The position numbers and the translations under genes were made by a program. A model generated the notes under the pieces. That model was given only the letters and a program-made list of their open reading frames with translations, was not told the origin of the DNA and did not search any database. Below are positions 36,575-43,823 of a DNA stretch of 64,000 nucleotides, piece after piece. Positions within the stretch are counted from its first letter, which is position 1; every line of letters begins with the position of its first letter. Source of the stretch: Actinoplanes ianthinogenes (GTDB lineage: Bacteria > Actinomycetota > Actinomycetes > Mycobacteriales > Micromonosporaceae); NCBI RefSeq assembly GCF_018324205.1, contig NZ_AP023356.1, forward strand, positions 1,178,001 through 1,242,000, written 5' to 3'.

Positions 36575-38338
36575 TTACAGAGCCGGGTAGGCGTTCGCCA
36601 TCAGCTGCTGGAACTGAGCGGAGAACCAGGCGCCGGAGATCGGCGCGTTCGGCAGGGCGCCGCTCATGCTGTTGCCGTTGCGGGCGTTACCGGTGTAGGT
36701 CGGGTCGCACATCCGGTCGAAGCCCTTGCCCTCGTCGTTCGGGATGAGCGAGGAGGAACCGTCCGACTCGCCCGGGGGCTTGACCCAGACGTAGGCGTCG
36801 ATACCGGAGGCCGGGGCGGCCTTCGGGCGCTCACCGAGACCGGCGCCGGCCTGGTTGCACCAGTTGCCGGCGTGGATCCGGCGGTCGATGCGCGACTCGT
36901 TGACGTACGTGTTGATGTCGGTCGAGGTGCTCGCCTTGGTGGGCCGGGCCGAGCCGCCCCAGCCGTTGCGCGAGGTGTCGATCAGCATGCCGATGTTGCT
37001 GTTGAAGCCGATCGAGACCAGCTTCGTGCGGAACGCCTGGGCGAACGTCAGCTCATCGGTGTACTGGTTCCAGTCGATCCACTTGGACTGCCGGATGGTC
37101 TGGCCACCGACCGTGACGGTCGGCTGGATGTACGGCTCCTGCAGCGCCGAGTAGTTGGCGGTGTTGGTGATGAAGCCGGTGACGTTGTTGACGTTGCCGG
37201 ACGCCTTCGCGGCGGTCAGCATGATGTCCGCGACCGGGCCGAAGTTGGAGTCCCAGCCGATCCAGCCGTGGTGGGCGGCGTCCACGTAGTTGTAGACGTT
37301 GCCGATCGCGCCGAGCTTGTTCAGGGCGTAACCGATGCCCTGGACGTACCCGCCGTTGGCCTTCATGGTGTCGCACATCGCGGTGCCACCGGCCTGGCCG
37401 GAGGTGTTGGTGACCAGGTTCGGCAGCGAGTCGATCTCGACGATGTTGATGATGCGCAGGTTCTTGTACTTCGCGTCGCCCTCGATCGCGGCGATCGGGT
37501 CGATGTACTCGCTCTTGTAGCGCGGCAGGTCGTCCGGGCCGAGCTCACCGTTCGAGGCGAGCGCGGCGCAGTCGCGGCCGGGCAGGTTGTAGATGACCAG
37601 CTGGATGTAGCCGGCGCCCTGGGCGAGCGCGGCGTCCAGGTGGTCACGCAGACCCATCGAGCCGTTCGAGCTGCTGTCGCTGGTGCCCTCGATCGCGGCG
37701 ATCCGGTCCAGCCAGACCGCGGTCGGGTTGTTCGAGACGCGGCTGCCGCCGGGCTCGGCGTCGGCCTTCGCCTTCCACTCCGGGTTGACGTAGCCCTTGA
37801 CGCCCGCGTACGGGTTGTCCACCTTGGTGCCCGGGTTCGTCGGCGTGGACGGGCTGGTGGAGGTGGAGGGGCTGGTCGACGCGCTGGGGGACGTGCTCGC
37901 CGACGGGCTGGCCGGGACCGAGCCGGTGCAGGCGACGCCGTTCAGCTTGAACGTCGCCGGCGCGGTGTTGGTGCCCGAGTAGTTCGCGTTGAAGCCGAAG
38001 TTCGCGGTGCCGTTGGTGCCGATCGAGGTGGACCACGACGGGTTGGTCGCGGTGACGTTCGCCCCGGATTGAGTGATGGTGGCACTCCAGCCCTGGGTGA
38101 TCGTCTGGTTCCCGGGGAAGGCCCAGGTGACGTTCCAGCCGCCGGAGATGGGGTCGCCAAGGTTGGTCACGGTCACGTTGCCGGTGAAGCCAGTCGACCA
38201 CTGGTTCACCGAGTAGTCGACCTTGCAGCCGGCGGCCGCGCTGGCGTCGGTCGCGACCGCGACCGCACCGGCGCCGGCCACGACACTCACGGCGGCGGCT
38301 GCCGTGAGGGCGCGTGCCCGGGTGGAAATGGGTCTCAT
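36575..38338 (-). CDS. secreted GH6 cellulase with N-terminal CBM2
   Basis: The 587-residue precursor has a Tat/Sec-type signal peptide (about 1-35) and a CBM2 cellulose-binding module (about 38-137: CKVDYSVNQWSTGFTGNVTV, SGGWNVTWAFPG, and the paired cysteines at both ends). A Ser/Thr/Pro linker (about 140-170) and a GH6 catalytic domain (about 175-587) complete it. Both GH6 signatures are present: VIYNLPGRDCAALASNGE, whose Asp is the expected proton donor, and INIVEIDSLPNLVTN. Size and loops suggest an exo-type cellobiohydrolase, not certain. GAGGAG precedes ATG 38338. A CebR-type operator lies 101 bases upstream, which fits induction by cello-oligosaccharides. Confidence 0.93.
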   Translation of the reverse strand: MRPISTRARALTAAAAVSVVAGAGAVAVATDASAAAGCKVDYSVNQWSTGFTGNVTVTNLGDPISGGWNVTWAFPGNQTITQGWSATITQSGANVTATNPSWSTSIGTNGTANFGFNANYSGTNTAPATFKLNGVACTGSVPASPSASTSPSASTSPSTSTSPSTPTNPGTKVDNPYAGVKGYVNPEWKAKADAEPGGSRVSNNPTAVWLDRIAAIEGTSDSSSNGSMGLRDHLDAALAQGAGYIQLVIYNLPGRDCAALASNGELGPDDLPRYKSEYIDPIAAIEGDAKYKNLRIINIVEIDSLPNLVTNTSGQAGGTAMCDTMKANGGYVQGIGYALNKLGAIGNVYNYVDAAHHGWIGWDSNFGPVADIMLTAAKASGNVNNVTGFITNTANYSALQEPYIQPTVTVGGQTIRQSKWIDWNQYTDELTFAQAFRTKLVSIGFNSNIGMLIDTSRNGWGGSARPTKASTSTDINTYVNESRIDRRIHAGNWCNQAGAGLGERPKAAPASGIDAYVWVKPPGESDGSSSLIPNDEGKGFDRMCDPTYTGNARNGNSMSGALPNAPISGAWFSAQFQQLMANAYPAL

Positions 38339-38438
38339 GAGGACTCCTCGAGACGTGCGGCGGCGCAATGATCAGCGCCAATGGGAGCGACGGCCGACGT
38401 ATCGGTGGGGATCGCTGGCCGACGCGGACAGCATTACA

Positions 38439-38452
38439 TGGGAGCGCTCCCA
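38439..38452. promoter_or_regulatory. CebR-type operator of the cellulase gene
   Basis: TGGGAGCGCTCCCA is a perfect 14 bp palindrome and equals the operator reported for the LacI-family cellobiose/cellotriose-responsive repressor CebR in Streptomyces. It lies about 100 bases upstream of the GH6 cellulase start and 90 bases before the divergent ECF sigma gene. CebR itself is not in the window. Confidence 0.9.
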
Positions 38453-38547
38453 GCGCAATGATCCCGAAACAGATGGGCAATTGCCTGTTCACCCGAGTTC
38501 ACGACCTGCAACAGTCGCCCCCGCGGTGGCCATAACCGGATGTGACG

Positions 38548-39120
38548 ATGCAGCCCATGACCACCGGCCAGAGCGGCGACGAGGACATCGGGGACCTCTT
38601 CGACCGCCACTCCCGGGCCGTCTACAACCACGCCTTCCGGCTCACCGGATCCTGGTCGCTGGCCGAGGAGATCACCCAGCTGACCTTCCTCACCGCCTGG
38701 CAGCGCCGCGGGGAGATCCGCCTGGTCGACGGCTCGCCGCTGCCCTGGCTGCTGGTCACCGCCGGCCACCACGCCCGCACCGAGCAACGCACCCTGACCC
38801 GCTGGCGCCATCGCCTGCTCCGCTCCCCCGTGCCTGAGGTCGAGGCCGACCCCGCCGACGACGTGGCGGGGCGGCTCGACGACGAACGCCGGATGCGCTC
38901 GGTGCTGGCCGCGGTCCGCAGACTGCCCCGCGCCGAACGGGAGGCGGTCGCCCTCTGCCTCTGGTCCGGCGTCGGATACCCACAGGCCGCCGCAGTCCTC
39001 GGCGTCACCGAGACCGCCGTCCGCAGCCGCGTGAGCCGGGCCCGCACCCGCCTCACCCGCCTGCTGACCGAACCCGGAACACACCTGCTCGCCACCGACA
39101 CCCCGGAGGGAACCCGATGA
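38548..39120 (+). CDS. ECF-type RNA polymerase sigma factor
   Basis: The 190-residue protein has sigma region 2 (DLFDRHSRAVYNHAFRLTG, then SLAEEITQLTFLTAWQRRGE) and region 4 (LPRAEREAVALCLWSGVGYPQ, then VLGVTETAVRSRVSRARTRL). GTG 38542, ATG 38548 and ATG 38557 are all possible starts; none has a strong ribosome site. The next gene overlaps its stop (ATGA) and encodes a one-pass membrane protein, an arrangement typical of a sigma factor and its membrane regulator. The signal sensed is unknown. Confidence 0.88.
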   Translation: MQPMTTGQSGDEDIGDLFDRHSRAVYNHAFRLTGSWSLAEEITQLTFLTAWQRRGEIRLVDGSPLPWLLVTAGHHARTEQRTLTRWRHRLLRSPVPEVEADPADDVAGRLDDERRMRSVLAAVRRLPRAEREAVALCLWSGVGYPQAAAVLGVTETAVRSRVSRARTRLTRLLTEPGTHLLATDTPEGTR

Positions 39121-40004
39121 TCATCGAGCTGGAGCCGCCGGCCGAGCGGGATCTTCCGCCGGCCCGGGCCGCCCGGATGCGCGCGTCGCTGCTGAGCCGG
39201 ACCCGGGCGGAACCCCGGAGGACCCGGCGTGGGCTGCGGCTCGCGGTGGCCGCGACTCTCACGGTCGCTGCCGCCTTCGGCGCGTTTTTGGTACGCCCAC
39301 AGCACCTTCCCACCACGCTGGCCATGGGCCCGGGCGAGCTGAGCGGCTCCCTGCGCACCGTGGTCGACGACTGCCTCGCCAGCCGGGCCACGTTCCGCAA
39401 GCTGGGCAACGAGGAGCGGGCGAGGACGGGCCTGCCACCGGAGCACAGCTTCCCGGTCGCCGCCGGGGACGTGGCCGTCGCCGCCGAGTCGGACGGTCGC
39501 GCCCTTGCCCTCTTCCTCAACGACGACGGCTACTTCGCCTGCGACTCGGAGCAGCACGTCAACCCGATCACCGGGGTGCGGAGCGAGCCCTCCGGCGGTC
39601 TTGCCGACGACCGCTGGGGCGCGTCGAAGGACTGGTTGCCCGGTCCCGTGCAGGTGCTCTTCCTGAGCTCCACGGACGTGGACGCCGGCAAGGTCGAGGC
39701 GGCGGGCCGGATCAGTCCCCGGGTCGCCCGGCTGATCGTCGACGACGGCTCCGGCCGGACCTTCCGCGCCCGCCTGGCCGACGGCGCCTTCGGCCTGCTC
39801 ACCACCGAATCTGTCGCCGCCGGCTCACGCCTGATCGGCTACGACGCCGCCGGTGAGGTCATCTTCGCGGAGCCGCTGTTCGACGGCGCCTTCGCCCGCA
39901 TCAAGACCTGCTACGTCAACGACACGGGCCAGGCCGTCTACCTGCCCCCAGACACCGAGAAGCCCACCACCAAGTGCCTCCCCGCCGAACCCTGGCACAC
40001 CTGA
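39117..40004 (+). CDS. single-pass membrane protein, possible ECF-sigma regulator
   Basis: The 295-residue protein has a cytoplasmic N-terminus of about 40 residues (LEPPAERDLPPARAARMRASL), a membrane helix (about 42-60, RLAVAATLTVAAAFGAFLV) and an outer domain of about 230 residues with four cysteines. The domain has no family I recognise. Position and topology match anti-sigma-like partners of ECF factors, and its ATGA overlap with the sigma gene supports joint production. The cytoplasmic part lacks a zinc-binding HxxxCxxC, so it would be a non-ZAS anti-sigma factor if it is one at all. Element C starts directly after its stop. Confidence 0.6.
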   Translation: MIIELEPPAERDLPPARAARMRASLLSRTRAEPRRTRRGLRLAVAATLTVAAAFGAFLVRPQHLPTTLAMGPGELSGSLRTVVDDCLASRATFRKLGNEERARTGLPPEHSFPVAAGDVAVAAESDGRALALFLNDDGYFACDSEQHVNPITGVRSEPSGGLADDRWGASKDWLPGPVQVLFLSSTDVDAGKVEAAGRISPRVARLIVDDGSGRTFRARLADGAFGLLTTESVAAGSRLIGYDAAGEVIFAEPLFDGAFARIKTCYVNDTGQAVYLPPDTEKPTTKCLPAEPWHT

Positions 40005-40007
40005 CCA

Positions 40008-40886
40008 GCTTCGACCTCCAGACAGTGAAGCCATCCCACGCGCCAGGCGCGTCAAGCCGCTCGCCCCGATCCCGCGTCCGCCCAGAGCGCTGAGGCCCAG
40101 CCGAGGAGTGTCCGGCTGGCCCTGGTGGCCCTATCCGGGCACGAGACAGGGCGCTGGAGGCCAGCCGAGCAGTACCCGGCTGGCGCTGGTGGCCCTATCC
40201 CGGCACGAGACAGGGCGCTGGAGACCAGCCGAGCAGTACCCGGCTGGCGCTGGCGGCCCTAACCAGGCATGGGATAGGGCGCTGGAGACCAGCCGAGAAG
40301 TGTCCGGCTGGTCCTGGTGGCCCTAACCAGGCATGGGATAGGGCGCTGGAGACCAGCCGGGGAATGTCCGGCTGGCCCCGGTGGCCCTAATCAGGCACGA
40401 GACAGGGCGCTGAAGGCCAGCCGAGCAGTGACCGGCTGGCGCTGGCGGCCCTATCCAGGCATGGGATAGGGCGCTGAAGGCCAGCCGGGGAGTGTCGGGC
40501 TGGTCCTGGTGGCCTATCCAGGCATGGGATAGGGCGCTGGAGGCCAGCCGGGGAGTGTCCGGCTGGCGCTGGTGGCCCTACCCGGGCACGAGACAGGGCG
40601 CTGGAGGCCAGCCGGGGAGTGTCCGGCTGGCGCTGGTGGCCCTATCCAGGCACGGGACAGGGCGCTGGAGGCCAGCTGGGGAGCGTCGGGCTGGCGCTGG
40701 TGGCCCTATCTGGGGTTGGGATAGGGCGGTGGGGGGCAGCCGGGGGTTGATCTCCGGAACCAGCCGCGGACAGTGAAGGGGGCGGCGATTGGTTTGGACG
40801 CGTCAGCGGCCAGATCGCCGGCACCGGCCCGCGCGGGAGCATGCGGTCTGTACTACGGCGGACCTGCGTAAAGGAAGATCTTGATC
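40008..40886 (-). repeat. repeat element C: conserved leader, 10 x 64 bp palindromic array, tail
   Basis: The element fills the gap between convergent genes ending at 40004 and 40887. Read on the minus strand, its leader (40886 down to about 40730) starts GATCAAGATC directly after the HAD stop codon. It then matches element B, including a 33-base identical block at 40784-40816 and TTCACTGTCCGCGG at 40764-40777. Ten units follow, with marks at 40127, 40191, 40255, 40319, 40383, 40447, 40511, 40574, 40638 and 40702 (64 bp period). Each has a CCCTATCC-N6[13 protein letters not shown] palindrome and CCAGCCGG-N7-CCGGCTGG. The distal tail (40089 to 40008) aligns with the tail of B, including GCTTGACGC and CTTCACTGTC. 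Confidence 0.92.
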
Positions 40887-41555
40887 TTAATGAACGCGCA
40901 CGACGCGGGAGAGGACCTCGCTCAGGATCGTCGTCGCGGCGCTGGGCAGCAGGACATCCGCATGCGCATATGACGACTCCGGCGTGAACGGGTTCGGGAT
41001 CGCGACGCAGCGCAGGCCGGCGGCGTGTGCCGCGTCCACCCCGTGCGGGCTGTCCTCGAACGCCACCGCCTGCTCCGGCGACAACCCGAGCCGGGACAGC
41101 GCCAGCTGATACACCGCCGGGTCCGGCTTGTGCCCGGCGACCTCGTCGCCACAGGCCAGCACCTCGAAGCGGGCCAGGTCGCCGGTGCGCTCCAGATGCG
41201 GGCGCACCCAGGTGGAGGGCGAGCTGCTCGCCACCGCGAGCCGCAAGCCGCGCCGCTCGGCCTCGGCGAGCCAGGAGGCGATCCCCGGGGCCAGGCCGAG
41301 GGCGGCGTGAACCTCTTCACGGTACGCCGAGCGCCGCGCGTGACTGGCCGCCCGGTCGTAGCCGGCGCCGACCGCGCGGGCCAGCTCCGCATAACGCAGG
41401 TCGCTGACGTCGCCCCCGTGCGGCGCGAAGAAACCGGACTCGTCCAGCGTCAGGCCGTGCTGCCGCCACTCCCACCGCCAGCTGTCCAGCAGCGTGGTCT
41501 CGGTGTCCATCAGCAGTCCGTCGAAGTCGAAGATCAGCGCCTCGATCGCCACCAC
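40887..41555 (-). CDS. HAD-superfamily phosphatase/phosphomutase (beta-PGM-like)
   Basis: The 222-residue enzyme has all four HAD motifs: DFDGLLMDTE (nucleophile and general acid Asp), VASSSPSTW (motif II), GHKPDP (Lys, motif III) and FEDSPHGVDAA (motif IV). A helical cap lies between residues 16 and 85. The family covers beta-phosphoglucomutase, 2-deoxyglucose-6-phosphate and sugar-phosphate phosphatases. GTG 41555 is the most upstream start that does not run into the next gene. Its TAA is directly followed by the leader of element C. Confidence 0.83.
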   Translation of the reverse strand: MVAIEALIFDFDGLLMDTETTLLDSWRWEWRQHGLTLDESGFFAPHGGDVSDLRYAELARAVGAGYDRAASHARRSAYREEVHAALGLAPGIASWLAEAERRGLRLAVASSSPSTWVRPHLERTGDLARFEVLACGDEVAGHKPDPAVYQLALSRLGLSPEQAVAFEDSPHGVDAAHAAGLRCVAIPNPFTPESSYAHADVLLPSAATTILSEVLSRVVRVH

Positions 41556-41587
41556 CGGATCATCCCGGACCGTCGCCGCTGCCGGGC

Positions 41588-42076
41588 TCACCGGGGCGGG
41601 TCGAGGCGGCGTGGGACACAGTGCGGCACGCTGATCGTGCGGCACCAGCCGGTCACCGACGGCCGGTCCGGGAAGTCGCCGAGCGCCAGGGTGAGCCAGA
41701 CGCCCCGGTCCGTCGCGGGGTGCGCCAGGTCGGTGCTGCGCAGGAGCACGACCGGGTGCTCGTCGCCGGCGATCTCCCGGCGGATCCGCTGGTGCTCGGC
41801 GAGAACGGTGGCCGGGTCGGCGCTCAGCGCGGCCAGCTCGGCGGCGAACTGACCGGTCAGGCTCAGCGCGGCCAGGTCGTCCCGGCGGGTGAAGTCCAGC
41901 TGGGCCCGCGGGTCGTCGTCGGACCCGGGCCACGACTGCGGGCTCGGGCCGAGCCCGATGTGCGGCCGGGCGGCGACCGGGGCCAGCCGGACCGGCTCGG
42001 CACCGCCGCCCCAGGGCAGGACGGCCGCGGCCAGCACGGCCCCGGCGATCAGGCTCACTATCCGGTACATCTGCAC
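41588..42076 (-). CDS. small secreted hypothetical protein
   Basis: The 162-residue product has an N-terminal signal sequence or anchor (YRIVSLIAGAVLAAAVLPW). The remainder is mature protein without known motifs: a SWPGSDDDPRAQLDF stretch, an Ala/Leu helix, and a C-terminal half with two cysteines (GWCRTISVPHCVP) that may pair. I do not recognise it. A GGGGGG run precedes GTG 42076; ATG 42070 is equally possible. It lies 32 bases upstream of the HAD gene on the same strand. Confidence 0.5.
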   Translation of the reverse strand: MQMYRIVSLIAGAVLAAAVLPWGGGAEPVRLAPVAARPHIGLGPSPQSWPGSDDDPRAQLDFTRRDDLAALSLTGQFAAELAALSADPATVLAEHQRIRREIAGDEHPVVLLRSTDLAHPATDRGVWLTLALGDFPDRPSVTGWCRTISVPHCVPRRLDPPR

Positions 42077-42252
42077 GGGCCCCCCGGCTCGTCCGGTGCG
42101 GATCTCCCGAAGCTAATCGGCCAGCGGGTCGATTACCAGGGCATACGTGCCATTCAGTCGTCCGGGTCGGGTAACGAACCGCAACTGAACTGCGACCTGC
42201 CGCCCGGCCTGTGCGGCTCAACACCACGCCGGACGTGCCGACCACTAAGACC

Positions 42253-43776
42253 ATGAGCGTGGGCAGCGGATTGCACACAGCCGGACCTCTCCTGGAGGCT
42301 CCCGGTGGTACGGCCGCGCCGCCGGACCGGCAGGCGTTGCTGTTGACGGAACTGATCAGTTTCATGACCAAGGACACCCCCTCGGTCCAGCACGTGCTCG
42401 ACCTGATGACTCCGCACCTGGTGGAGATCTCCGGGTTGACCGCGGCGACCGTCTTCGAGCTCGACTCCGAGTCCGGCCTGATGGCCGCGACCGCGCAGTT
42501 CGGCGAGCCCGGCCGGCGTGACCAGATGGTCGCCGGCAAGGTGTTCCGGGCCGCGGCCGGTGGTCCGCCGGTGGTCAGCGGTCAGCAGATGGCGATCCGG
42601 CTGCGGATCGGCGGGCAGACCGTCGGCGTGCTGCTGCTCACCGGCGACACGCTGGCCGAGCTGCGGCAGGACACCATCTCGACGGTCGCGCTGCACTTCG
42701 CCACCACGCTGCAGGGACTGTTCGCCGAGAAGGCCCGGCAGTTCGTGGCGCACACCAGTGCCACCATCCAGGAGCTGTTCGAGAAGGGCATGACGGCGGG
42801 CAGCGTGGAGGAGGCGGCCGAGCTGCTCACCCACTCGTGCGCCACCGCGTTCCGCACCGAGCACGCCGGGCTGCACCTGATCGACAACGACGGGCGGATC
42901 CGGTACGTCTACAGCGTCGGCTGCCCGGACGAGATCCGCCAGCAGCTGGAGGGCAACCTGGTCGGCAAGTCGGCGATCGAGTCGCCGGTCTGGCGCAGCA
43001 CCGTCGAGTCCGGCGAGCCGCAGCTGGTCAACAACGCGGCCACCACCAAGACCCGGCCCGGCGGGATGGCACAGACGCTCGGGCTCGGCTCGTTCATCGC
43101 GATGCCGCTGATGTCCGGTTTCGGCCCGGTCGGCATGGTGCTGTGCGGCGACTCGTCCGGCGCCCGCGACTGGAGCGCCCGGGACCGGATTCTGGCCCAG
43201 CAGCTCGCCGCCGAGGGTGCGCTGATCATGGACAGCGCCCGGATGCGCCAGGCCAACCGGGTGCACGTCGAGGAGCTCACCCGGCAGGCGTTCCACGACT
43301 CGCTGACCGGTCTGCCGAACCGCAAGCACCTGCTGGACCGGGGCGAGCAGGCGGTCGAGGTGGCGATGTCCACCGGCACCAAGCTGGCCCTGCTGCTGCT
43401 CGACCTGAACGGCTTCAAGCAGGTCAACGACACCATCGGTCACCACGCCGGCGACGTCCTGCTCCAGCTGGTCGGCAAGCGCCTGGACGGCCTGATCCGC
43501 AAGCCCGACCTGGTCGCCCGCCTCGGCGGCGACGAGTTCTCGGTCCTGATCACCGGTGACCCGAGCGACGAGGCGGCGGTCCAGGTCGGCGAGCGGATCT
43601 GCGCGCGCCTGCGCGAGCCGTTCGAGATCGACGGCCGCCCGGTGCAGATCGGCGCCAGCATCGGGGTCGCGCTGTTCCCCCGGCACGCGACCGAGTTCGC
43701 CGCCCTGATGAAGGACGCCGACGCCTCCATGTACGAGGCCAAGCGCGGCGGGGGCGGCGTCCACCTGACCGCTTGA
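42253..43776 (+). CDS. GAF-GAF-GGDEF diguanylate cyclase
   Basis: The 507-residue soluble protein has two GAF-like sensory segments (about 30-175 and 185-335, e.g. IRYVYSVGCPDEIRQQLEG, SFIAMPLMSGFGPVGMVLCG) and a C-terminal GGDEF domain starting DSLTGLPNRKHLLDRG. The active-site motif is intact (GGDEF at 425-429). The product-inhibition I-site RxxD is present five residues before it (RKPD). It should therefore make cyclic di-GMP from GTP under feedback control. The GAF ligand is unknown. ATG 42253 was chosen over GTG 42211; neither has a strong ribosome site. No EAL domain is attached. Confidence 0.88.
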   Translation: MSVGSGLHTAGPLLEAPGGTAAPPDRQALLLTELISFMTKDTPSVQHVLDLMTPHLVEISGLTAATVFELDSESGLMAATAQFGEPGRRDQMVAGKVFRAAAGGPPVVSGQQMAIRLRIGGQTVGVLLLTGDTLAELRQDTISTVALHFATTLQGLFAEKARQFVAHTSATIQELFEKGMTAGSVEEAAELLTHSCATAFRTEHAGLHLIDNDGRIRYVYSVGCPDEIRQQLEGNLVGKSAIESPVWRSTVESGEPQLVNNAATTKTRPGGMAQTLGLGSFIAMPLMSGFGPVGMVLCGDSSGARDWSARDRILAQQLAAEGALIMDSARMRQANRVHVEELTRQAFHDSLTGLPNRKHLLDRGEQAVEVAMSTGTKLALLLLDLNGFKQVNDTIGHHAGDVLLQLVGKRLDGLIRKPDLVARLGGDEFSVLITGDPSDEAAVQVGERICARLREPFEIDGRPVQIGASIGVALFPRHATEFAALMKDADASMYEAKRGGGGVHLTA

Positions 43777-43823
43777 GCCAAAGTCGACAGCGGTTGCCGT
43801 CGGGCGGGTCCTAGACTTCGCGC

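Noticed and set aside
33890..40740. Arrays B and C as CRISPR arrays with leader
   Set aside because: Units are contiguous and nearly alike along their full length. There are no unique spacers of fixed size between identical repeats, and no cas genes are present.
33745..40886. Composite transposon bounded by inverted elements B and C
   Set aside because: No transposase or recombinase lies between them and the enclosed genes look like normal chromosome; no target-site duplication was recognised.
42154..43764. 536-residue minus-strand frame opposite the diguanylate cyclase
   Set aside because: No domain is found; the plus-strand product has intact GAF and GGDEF domains.
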